64,000 nt of DNA from Aurelia coerulea (taxonomy: Eukaryota > Cnidaria > Scyphozoa > Semaeostomeae > Ulmaridae), in NCBI GenBank assembly GCA_039566865.1, contig CM076955.1, positions 3,350,501-3,414,500 of the forward strand, given 5' to 3'. The notes beneath the pieces are model-generated. The model did not search any database. It had not been told where the DNA came from and worked only from the letters and a program-made list of their open reading frames with translations. Positions 33,201 through 45,200 of the stretch are shown piece after piece. Position numbers and translations under genes: made by a program. Every line of letters begins with the position of its first letter. Positions within the stretch are counted from its first letter, which is position 1.

Positions 33201-36200
33201 AATATTTGAATAATTGTCTGTTCTAATTTTTGGCTGGTATTGAAATAGTTAAAGCTTTCTTGAGAATGGCCAAAATCGATTATTTGCTGGTTTGCAATAA
33301 TTTGATGAAAGACGGGGGGGGGGGGGATTTAAATGCTTGTTATAATTAGAATGTGAGATTTTCTTGATCAATGTAGAGATGAATAAAGTCTAAAAATACT
33401 AGTAAATCTACCAATGGCATAGGCTGCTACCAAGCCTTTAAGCAGTACAGAGTTCATTAGCCAACAAAATTAATGTCGGCAAAATATCCACTTTTGAGTA
33501 ACATGTAAGGTTCTCGGATAAGACACCTCTTCGGCAATGCTGCAATGTTCCCATTTGACTTTAGACAAACAAGATGTAGACAGTTGCAATGCGAACACAT
33601 TCCAGTAGTAGCCAAGCTCTGCTATATGTATTTGACAGGTTAAGGATGAGAGTTATTTCCATTAACAATCATATACTGCAAAGAATTCATCGTTGATGTG
33701 GTCTTTGAGGAAGGTATAACATACTGCTTTACTTGTGTAGAGAAGTCTTGCTTTTCAAGTTTAAGTGCAGAGTGAGGGATGTTCCTGAATGATTGATGAC
33801 AGAAATCTTTTGCGTTGATGCTGATGCTGTGTTCAGTTTCGTAACTGATTTCAATGTTACACACTTCAATCGATATAAGTGATATGCAGTATTCGTCATT
33901 TAATCTTTCAAAAACCCATCCAAGGTGTTACAATCCGTTCGATAGAGTATTCAGCGTCTGATCATTGACAAGAATTGACCAGGATTGTGTACACGGCTTG
34001 CTTTACTCTCGTTTCTTATTGATAATCCTGCCTTTAGAGTTGGATAGGTAGTTGTTAATGTCTTCATTCTGACAATTTTGATGCTGGCAGCTTGCAGGGA
34101 TATCCACTGGTTATTTCTCTGCAAAAGCAAACAATAATGAAAAGGTTGAGAAATATGAAACAGCACTACTTAAAGGATTAAAATGGGGCTGCTTTCTCGG
34201 TCATGAAATATCCATCCGATGTCTCTTGTTCATATTTGTAATCGGCAAAGTCGGACCCCTCAACTGTTTAAGGGGAAGTAAGAGTAGCAGTAGATTGATA
34301 CTTACCCTGTTCATTGTTGTCTTTGTAAAGATAACTTTCTCTATTTCTTAATAAGGTAAAAATTCGATAGCATTTCTAACGTCAAGTATTCAGTTGTAAA
34401 AAACAGAAACACAGAATATTGTAAAACAGCATGAACAATTTCGTTAATCGAGGCGTGGCTATGCACACCAATGTAATCGAGGCGTGGCTATGCACACCAA
34501 TGTAATCGAGGCGTGGCTAGGCGTGGCTATGCACACCAATGTAATCGAGGCGTGGCTATGCACACCAATGTAATCGAGGCGTGGCTATGCACACCAATGT
34601 AATCGAGGCGTGGCTATGCACACCAATGTAATCGAGGCGTGGCTATGCACACCAATGTAATCGAGGCGTGGCCAATGTAATCGAGGCGTGGCTATGCACA
34701 CCAATCCACCTTTTCAAGGTAAGAGGCGCGAAAACGGAAGTATTTTATTGTTTGAGATTTTGAATTTTTGAGACTAAAATCTTATTGTGCAAACAAAGTT
34801 TAGTGTTGAAACAAATTTTTTACATTCATATCTGTCTTTATTTAGAAATTATGATGATATAAAGATTTGAATTCATAAGGGTCTGATCGTGAAATCAGAG
34901 TTGGGACAAAATTTGTCCAAACTTTGATTTCATGGTCAAAGCCCTTATGACTTTAAATTCTTAAAATTGTCATAATTTTGAAATGAAGACATATATGAAT
35001 GTGAAAATTTGCTACTTTGCTAAACTTTGTACACAGAACAATATTTTGGCCTCAAAAATGCAATATCTCAATTAACAAAAAACTTCCGCTTTCGCGCCTC
35101 TTACCTTGAAAAGGTGGCTTTAATCGAGGCGTGGCTATGCACACCAATGTAATCGAGGCGTGGCTATGCACACCAATGTAATCGAGGCGTGGCTATGCAC
35201 ACCAATGTAATCGAGGCGTGGCTGGCACACCAATCATCATATATCAACAGTAACATTTGCAAACTGATATTCAACAAAAGCAATGCTCATCCTTTACACT
35301 CAGTCTGGTTCATCAATGACATTTGCATTTGAAAGCATACATAGACAGGCTTGTGGTCACTGTAATACGATTCTAGAACACCAGAGCTTGATACCAGTTG
35401 AGGTGCATTCGTGTAAATGTGATCGATTTGTGTACAATAATCTGTTGTATATTGTCTGATCAACTGCTCGTACCCTCTATAATCTCTCATATATGAATTT
35501 AGATGAATCTGTTCGGCAGAAGGCTCCAAAAGGTTAACATTAAAATCACCCAGGATAACAATAGGATGATTGTCATCGGCTAAAACAAGGTCGTGTACTT
35601 TATCCATAGCTTCAAGGAGTTGTAACATTGTTGCACGGAGCTTTGAACGATAAATAGAGATGATATCAAGATTTTGCAAATAATCTTGTAGCCTTGTGAT
35701 TGATATTTCTACGCCATTACAGTTGAATGCAAAAACTGTGCAGGGTATGACTTGTCTCACATAGACAGCTAATCCATATGGCGTTCTCTGACTATTTGAT
35801 GAAACATGATCATTTCTGTATAGATCAAAATCTGTTAATTGATAAGTCTCACTGGAATCGTTTTCTACCAATGCAGTCTCAGCAATATTTATGACATCAC
35901 AGGCCTGTATATTATAGTCAGCAGCAACATCTTCGATATGTAGATGCAATGAGCGAACATTTTGATAAGCTATCTTGATACAGTTATGATGTTGTATCTT
36001 ATACAAGGGTGAAATGCATAGCTGAACTTTTGCTTCTTCTCTTAATCTTTTCATTTCTGATTTCACTTTTTCACTTGCTGCAATCTTATCTTCATTCATG
36101 TTGCATATCTTTAAGTTAGCTAATTTTGTAACCCGACTCAGTCCCACATAATGCATATGCTCTCTCGTGTTACTTGGAAAGTCAACAACAAGTTGGTTAA

Positions 36201-39200
36201 CAGTATCACCTTGCGATCGATGAATCGTTTTTGCTGCTGCTGGTCTTAATGGAAACTGCCTTCTCAAAACATGAATCTGAGACCTTCGTGAAATGCTAAA
36301 CTGTCTAGTGATCTCAAGAATTGGTGTCCAACTCGAATCAATATCTTTCTTATACAGAAATCTATATTCCCTTCGATGATCACTTCCAATATGTTCATTT
36401 GAAAACAATACCCATATGATACTCGGTCTTTCTGATCCAGGGACACGAAAATCAATCTTTTGTATCGTACATTCTACTCCATTTGACATTCCATCAAGAA
36501 CAGCAATATTTGTACTTATATCATATTTCAGCGAAACAGCAACTTTTAGGACAGACGAAAGTCCCATTGTTTTGCTAGCATCATCTGAAATCTTAGTTAG
36601 CATTGTTCGTTTGAGCTCATCTGAAATATCACCAATAACTATATCTATGGCCTTCACTTCTGATTTCGGTTGAGTGCACTTGTCATATACCGTTTTGTTA
36701 TGCAAATCTACTGCTTTGTTTGTGGTGAATAAATGAGTTTCATCTAATGATGGCTGTGCATTAACATTTGAGGAAGCAAGTCTTGTTTTTATCACATTTA
36801 AGTCTTCATGAGAATGCTTTCCTTCACGTAGTCTATTCAATATGTCAGCAAAATCTCTGTCCTCTCTTTGCCTCATTATCTCAGTAAGCTCATACATTGC
36901 AAAGTTGTCCTGCCACAAATTTGATGCCAATGAACTATATACGTTAGATGATGTACTTTCAAAGATCCACTTATCAAAAACAGGTTGTAATTGAAAGAGA
37001 TCTCCTACTGCAATGATACTTATGCCACCAAATATTGCATTATTTCCCATTAATTGCTGCAGTCGAAGGTTTATAAAGTGAAGCATTCCTGCACCAACCA
37101 TGGATATTTCATCAATCAATATCAACTTTAGCTTTCCAAGCTGACATCGTATGGTATTAAGTCTATCTGTATCAAGAGCACAATAAGCAAATCCTCTGTT
37201 AGCTGGTACTTTTAAAGCAGAATGGATCGTATTTCCACCAATATTATAAGCAGCCTTACCGGTAGGAGCCATTTTTAATACTTTAATCTCATCTGGATTT
37301 GCACCAACTTGATGGTCATAAAATCTGATCAAAGTCTCATACAAAGCATTTGTTACTCGACTTTTGCCTACTCCAGCACCACCACTGAGAAACAATGATA
37401 ATGTTCTATTACTTGTCTTGACACAGTGCAACACATGATAGAAAAATTCTTTTTGTTCCTTGTTAAGGGAACGAGCAAGTGATCTATGCTCTGTATCACC
37501 TAGTCTGTGTACCTGCTGAATTTCATCATCTTGTGTTCGAGCAAAAATACCTATGTCATTTAACATATCATATTGAGAATGAAGTTTTTCTGCACCAGGA
37601 TGAAAACAACCATAGAACTCACTCAGAGTGGTTCCGAGATCAGCATCAATCTCATTGCTATGTTGAGCTCCAGGAGCAATACTGCAACCAATATCATCCA
37701 TATCACATTCGAATGTATCTATTGCATTGTCAAGATCACAAGCAACTCCTTCATATTGCTTTCTTTTGCTAATAATATCTTCTTTTGAAGCACTGTATTT
37801 ATCCTCATATGAATCATAACCTTGTGCAAGTTTATTTTCATTTCTCCATGTCGTGTACAACATCAATTGCTCACGATAATAATTCTCTGGATCATGATCT
37901 TCATTATATCTCACAGAACGAATTATTTTTGCTTTCCTACGTTTGACAAACTTCATTCCTCCTTTCACAGGATATTCTCTTTGCTGGATTCCATCTAAAT
38001 CATTTATCACATCATCGTCAGTATTTTCTTCATAAAGATTTCTTTCTTCTACACTTGCTTTTTTGTCTCTCACATAATTGTACCATGCAGCAAAGTCTGC
38101 TAAGCATACATTTTCTAACGCTTTAGGCCTCCTTTGATATCTCTTTATAAGATTGTCACATTCAATATCTTCTGAATCATCAGGTAGTTCATTGATTTGC
38201 TCTTTATTTCGTACTAAAAATGCTCTATCGTCTATATGTGATGTGTTAACAAATTGAAATTCTCGTGAAGATCTTCGTAAAGGCATTTGCAGAACTAAAT
38301 ACACTGCTTCTTGCGCACTGATTTCAACTGCATTTAAGAATTTGTTGCCAATATGTCTTATTTTGTTTTTGATATCTTTGTTACCTAACTTAGCTTCTTT
38401 ACATGCTCTTTCCAGCAACTTACTCATGCCTTTTTGACCCTTGAGAATATATGATAGAACATACATCGCACATGCATATGGATCAAGAATAAATTGTATA
38501 TCCATATTTGCTTGCCATGCTTTAAGCAAACTGACGTTATAGCTGTTCACTCGTATGGCTGCAGGAGATCTTTTCAGTAAAATTGTGCGCCTTTTTAGAT
38601 CTGATCTTATGGCAAGAATATATTCAGTTAATGTCATGTCTAATTTCTGAAGGAACTCGACAAATGTGATTTCTTCTCCATATTTCATCAAGTCAAGACT
38701 ATCTTTTATTTTCTTAGAATTCGTTTTTGCTAGTTTTAACTCTTCATTCGTAAGTTCATCATCACTTGGTGGCTCTAAGATCATTGTTTCTGGCATTGGA
38801 GAGAGAGGAAAATTAAACCTGCAAACTTTTTCGTGCCTTTTTCTACATGTTTTAGAATGCTTATGTTCTTGGTAGCTGACAAATTCACCCAGATGATCAT
38901 CAATGTGCTTTTCACAGCAAACATATTTGTCTACAAACTTTATTATTTCTTCACTGGAAGCAGATCTACAGTCAGGTGCATCTTTCACCCAAAATAACAC
39001 ATGTATATGGGGTGATCCTCTCTGCTGAAACTCTGTACGATAGAAAAAATCAACTATTTCTCCAATAGGATGTGCTGCACTTTTTAGTACTTTGTTGATA
39101 AACAACTGTACCATATGATCAAAATGTCTTGCGCATGTGACTGGATCTTTTTGAATTAACTCTGATTTTTTTTCCCATGACATATTTTTGACATCATCTA

Positions 39201-42200
39201 CTGTGTAAGTGACGTTTTCTACAAGCTTCCCCAACAACTGTAGCAAGTGAACCCATCTAGTATCTGCTGCTGAAAATGAACAAAACCACGTTGGATAACC
39301 TAGTTGTCGAATCATAGCAAACAAATCTTTCTTGCACTTTTCAAAGTAAGGTGGTGAGCCTCTTAGATTCTTAAATACTCTAAATCCTTCATCTAAATTT
39401 ATGATATTATTGATCGATTCATCAGATTTAAAATCCTTTGCTTTGTATGTTTTGCCTTTTTTCTTACATTTTCTTACTGATATTGTAGCAGTATCTTGAA
39501 TAGTTTTGATTTGCAACTTTTTCAACTTATAGAAAATATTTGGAACAGACTGAGCAACTCTTCGATCTAGGCTCCTTAATTCCCATTTGCATATGTCACT
39601 GTAATGCACTCGAACCATCCTATTTTCACTTTCACATCGTCGTTTTCCACAAAAAATTGATGGAAATGCCAAGAACTCTGAATCTTTGTCATAAAAGATA
39701 CCTAATGGTCTATTCCCTTCTCCAGGAGCAACAGTTAACAGGTTATCAGCCCAATGATTAATATCTGCTGGTTCAAGTAAAGTATCAGTATTACCAGCTG
39801 GACGTTCTTCTATCTCATTCCATTCATCATCACTGTCAATTTCATTCTGATTAATATCGACACCAGATTGGTCATGATCTGTATCAATGCTATCATTTGG
39901 TACTATATCATTTTCATCACAATAAGACTCATTGCCCATGTCATCATCATTATCCAAAGATAGGCCATTTAACCATTCGTTTGATAGCTGGATACCTTCA
40001 TCTCTATACAATTCACTTGTTTGTGTCAAATAGTGTGCAGCATACATTACATTGAATGGTCGTATAGTCTGAAACATGTAATACCCTTTAAAACCTTTTC
40101 TCCTTTTGAATTTGATGGATATCGTTTGTGATTCATCAATTGGTCGAGGTATCATACTTATCGTCGTATTAACGTCAGCAGGTACATTCACAACATTTCC
40201 ATGTATACTCAACTGGTGTCCTCTTGGTAATTCTCGTATTTGCATGAATGGGATACGAGGTGCTATCAATCTCTCTTCTAAAGGGGTCAAATTCAATACG
40301 GCAGGCTTGTCAGGAAAACTCATTCCATTTGCTTTACAACATGTAGGAACTTTACCCTTTTTCAAGTTGTTGTGACAAGTTCTACAAATCCATTCCTTAT
40401 TTTCAACGCTCTTTGTATCAGTAATAAAAAGTGTTGATGGTTGATCTTCAAAAAGTTCAAAGTTGTATAAATCTGCTTTGCATTCTAATACTGATGATCT
40501 GTACCACAGCTGATCACAACATGTACATACAAATTCTGGTCCCTCCTTTATTGCTTCATGGAACTTATCAATGATGTCTGAAACCTTTGTATCTTTTCTA
40601 CCTGCATCATTTTCAAAGTTTTCAGTCGACTGTGATCTGTCGTTTGAAGACACGTGCATACTATCATTACAAATAACTTTGTTAGAAGCAAGTTTTCTCT
40701 TTTTGAATGATAATTTATTTCTCTGACAAACATTTTTGTGATGATCAGGGTTTCTTCCTTTATATGACTGACTTTTCCTCTTTTCAACACATTTGTAATG
40801 CTCAGGGTCTCTTTCTTTATATGACTGAACCTTTTTTTTACAGATTTCCTTGTAATGCTCAGGATCTCTTTCTTTATATGACTGAACCTTCTTTTGACAG
40901 ATTTCCTTGTAATGCTCAGGATCCTTCTTTTGATATGATTTCATATTTTTCTTAGAAATTGTTTTGAAACGTGCAGGATCTTTCTCTTTATATGACTGTT
41001 TTTTTTTTCTGCAAAAATGTCGATAATGTTCAATATCTCTTTCTCTAAATTGCTTCAAATTTCTCTTGCACATTCCTTTAAATCGATTTGGATGTCTCTC
41101 TTTAAACAATTGCTTACTCGTCTTAGATGCTTCTCTTTTATATTTTTTGTCGTTCTTCTTACACATTTCAATTTTACTTTCCTCAACGCCACTCTCAAGT
41201 CCACTATTTGGAGTAGTATTTGTATAATTTTTCCTTGCTTTTGACGCATTTTCATCTTCAAAAGTAGTTCGTAGAATATTATTCGTCTCGATACTTTGCT
41301 TCTGTTTCATTTTTTCTCTATAATTTCTCATATAATTTTTTCTGTTCTGTCTGTTTGATTCGGTGATTTCAAAACCTGTGGACACTGAATTATCACACTC
41401 CTCAGTACCTTTATTTAATGCCACTGAAACAGATTGCACTGTTTGATTATTCACAATTTCACTAATTTGATTGTTTCTCTGCGACAACGACAGTGTCATT
41501 GCTGGAATTGTGGAAACATAATGTGTTTCATCTATGTGGCCTATAAAAATCGAAGTCATCCAAGGAAAAATCTCGCATGGACTAATAATAGTGTATGGTG
41601 AAAATGCTTCAACTGATTCAGCAATATTAATCGTGATATTGAGAGCATCGGACACAGCCTGCACAATTATATTGTCACACCATGTTCCTAATCTTGACAT
41701 ATTATTTAGATACACAGGCCAAGAAAATTGTTCACTTCCTTCAATGAATCGACTGAACCTGTCTTGGTGCTGTATTAAATAGCGTACTCCTGCATCTCTA
41801 ACAAATGGATGGTATACAGAATCTCCATAAAGCTGATGTGATACAGATCTGAAGAAACAATCTCCTCCTCCTCCAACATCAAATGGTCTCAATCCAATTT
41901 GAAATAATCGCTGAGTTAAAATCGTATTTGAACGACTCATGTTAGCATCAACTATTGCCTGATCACTGTTATTGACAGATACAGGACCAGGATTCTGTTC
42001 TACATCACCAGACAACATTATTTTCATCAATGACAATGCATGTTGCTCTTGTAAAATCGTCCTACTAACTAAATTGAAAAAGAACATCCAATACATATCC
42101 CTGCAAAAATAATGAAATCGCATGTTAGACAAAATGTACCCATGAACATGTTCAATAAAAATAATTTGTTTATGATAATCGAAGCCTAACATATGTCTTA

Positions 42201-45200
42201 ATAGATGGATAAAATGTAATTCAAAATTATCAGTGTCATTGAAGAAACTTCTAAGCCATCTGAGATGGTGGTCATACCCAATATACCATTTTAGAATAAC
42301 TGAATTACTATCAAATAAGACACGAAAGAAGTGATACGAATTCATATCTGTAAATCTCCTTTGTCTTTGCATCATCAGCAGATTGAGAAATCCTCTGCGA
42401 GAATAGATAACCAGAAATCAATGCGTCTTCGTCAGGAAATGAATTTATCAGAAATTTTTCCAGCTGTCAGCAGCAAAAAAAGCTCCAAAACGACAATATT
42501 TCAGCAATTATCCTGGCAGCGACGTAAAAAGCCTTGGTGCAATATATTCAGCTGTATGAAGTGTATAATTTGTTTGGCAACGCTCTTCGCAATTGAGATA
42601 CAACACGAACTTCGAAACTTCACCACGCAAACGCAAGCATCGACTGACCCAAAATTTGTTTATGGTAGGTTTGGCTTTGGTTAATTCTAGAACCTTCTCT
42701 AATTGATTCGGAAACGGTCCAAAAGGCTCTGCGGAAAATGACTTCTAATGAGTTTGACATGAAAGGTAATTAAACGTGCAAATACGTCAGTGATATCGAG
42801 GAAGTTCTGCTAACAAACATTGTTTACTGATCCAAATCAAGTGCTTTTATTTGATTACGAAGTAGCAATCCCTCATTAGTGTTTTTTAGCGAAGTCTTCC
42901 TTGGCATTGTTTCTTGATGTCCTGTCCCATAATCTAGTCCCTTAAGCTCACTTAGCCCTGCCTTGGCAATGAATGCCTACTTGATTAGACCAAAGGTAAG
43001 GGGTAAAGCGATACGTGTCAATTTTAGAACATCATATTTCATGCCCGATTTCATGCTAAGAATGTGATATCTAATTTGAGACATATACACGAATAGTTTC
43101 ATGCAGGAACCATAGGGACGAACTGGCCTCAAATAGACATACTATAGGGCTAATGACTTTTAATATTTTTCATATCATCCTGATTATGCGGAAGAAGAAA
43201 TCCGCCTAAAGATCAAAACGGCTTTGTTGGCCATTCTTACTAATTTGCAGCTGAAACAGCATCAAAGATCATTTAGGCTTATGAAGGAATCATTAGTCAG
43301 ACATTCTCATGCTTTCTTAGCTCAGGGCGGAATTTGTAATCACCCAAAGAATCTTCTGTTTTCAACGAAAGGGCAGGTCGCAAAATAAACTAAAGCCTCG
43401 AGGCTTGCGATCATAGATTTCATTTCAGGGACCCTGATATGAAATCTATGATCGCAATCCGGAAGCTTGGCAAGTCAAAGAGGTCAGATTTCTAAATAGT
43501 TGTTTGATGATTTGGCAGCTGGATTGATAAATTCATTGACAGTAAAAGATTTTCAGAAGCACCTAGTAATTACCGATAATGAGGAGAAATCGATTGGCAA
43601 CGTATCAAAATTTGATAGACACTCTTAATTTCGCTCGATTGAAGTGATTCATAGACAATGCCTTTTTGATGCCTCAAATATTTATCTATATAGATAGTTC
43701 TATTCCGTCCGGTTTGAGCAAAAGCGCTTCCATTATTTTTTAATTCTTCAAACATAATCAGAGACGTAGGAACCGGAGGCACTGGGGGCACAAGGCCCCC
43801 AAGATTTTGTAGCAAACCAAAAAGTGCCCTTTTTGTCTCAGGATGTGCCCCTTTTCAAGACCAATGCGGACAGAAAGTCATGTTTTCTTTCACCAGCGTA
43901 TAACTTGTTTTTATATTGCTGATTAAAATTGTTGTACAGGCATTCATACATCTGAACTTCTTACATAAAAAGAGCAGTCGAAATTCCACGTTGTCCGACA
44001 TTTTTATTTGAGACTGATCAAGACGAAACATTGCATCTTGGGATTGATTTCAATAATCCCAGTTGTCCCATCGCCTGGACGCAGTTTCAGACGACTGAGG
44101 CGACTGGGGCGATCAAAACGATCATATGGAAACCGGTCTTAAGTTATCTGTGAGTTGAGTTTCTTATAAGCAGTTTTTCCCTTGACAACATTCGTTCATA
44201 CTGAAGATTTCAAGCAGTAAGGGAAGCCTGCCAGGTCAAAGAGGTCAAACTTTGAACATTGCTTTGTAATGACTTGGCAGCTCTGTTGATGAATTCATTA
44301 ACAGTAAAATATTGCTAGGAGCATCAAGTAATTACCGATAATGGGAAGAGATCGATTGGCGACTCGTCAAAATTCGATAGAAACTCTTAATTTCGCTCGA
44401 TTGTTTTTGATTGTATACTTTAATAATACCTATAGATATCTCAAATTCTTCATTGATTGTTTCAATTATCTTCATAAATAATGCCTATTGTTACAACATT
44501 CCTGATTCCTTGGTACCTAGGTAGGTAGGTGTATTCCTTCCGGTTGGAGCAAAAGCCCCTGCATAATGTTTTCATTCTTCAAACATAATTAAAGGCCCCC
44601 ATTAGCCATGTTTGAAGAATGAGATCATGCACATAGCTTGCCTCAAAGTAATAGAATATCTATTTGCAATTGCAATGCATGATTTAGTTCATATCGAAAT
44701 GGATGTAGCCTAATAACGAGCCCACTTGATGAAGCAGATCAGATTTCGTTATATGCATCAGATCTATTACATTAGATGTAGCGAGAGTCCAGAGACGTAT
44801 AGTAGAAACTAGTGGGACACAGGGGGCACGTGCTCCCCAAGATTTTGCAACAAACCAAAAGGTGTAATTTTTGTCTCAGGATGTGCCCCTTTTAAAGACT
44901 AATGCGGACAGAAAGTAGTTTAATTCTGTTACTATTTACTTCTTGATTTGGTTATGTTTGCTTCTCATTTTGTTTCATTGCGAAGGAAATCGTATATCTA
45001 TCAGCATTCATACTATTTTCTCCTATATATAACATTTTTCCCGTCGAAAATATGATGTATATTAAAATGCCCTTCTCATGAAAAAAGTGCCCTTAAATTG
45101 CCATGCCCCTCCAAGTTTAAGATGCTTCCTACTGCTTTGATAAAAACTGAAGGATGGCCGACAATATTGTATTGGCAAATTGTTTACTTTATCCCGACAA

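Larger units (their letters stand above)
34445..42375 (-). mobile_element. Helentron (Helitron-class rolling-circle transposon) in CHMP6 intron 4
   Basis: Defined by the Rep/helicase ORF at 35287-42375 and the minisatellite/MITE block just 3' of it, which I include as the element's 3' region. True ends are not visible: Helentrons have only short, poorly conserved termini. It lies in the same orientation as CHMP6, so its sequence is transcribed within the CHMP6 pre-mRNA. Confidence 0.7.

Noticed and set aside
33640..34166. minus-strand frames downstream of the Helentron as a possible RPA-like second gene
   Set aside because: Helitrons sometimes encode RPA-like proteins, but I could not identify an OB-fold signature in any frame and the segments contain stops.
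34445..35240. 29-bp repeats resembling a CRISPR array
   Set aside because: Repeats are directly contiguous with no spacers, and the surroundings are eukaryotic introns and a transposon.
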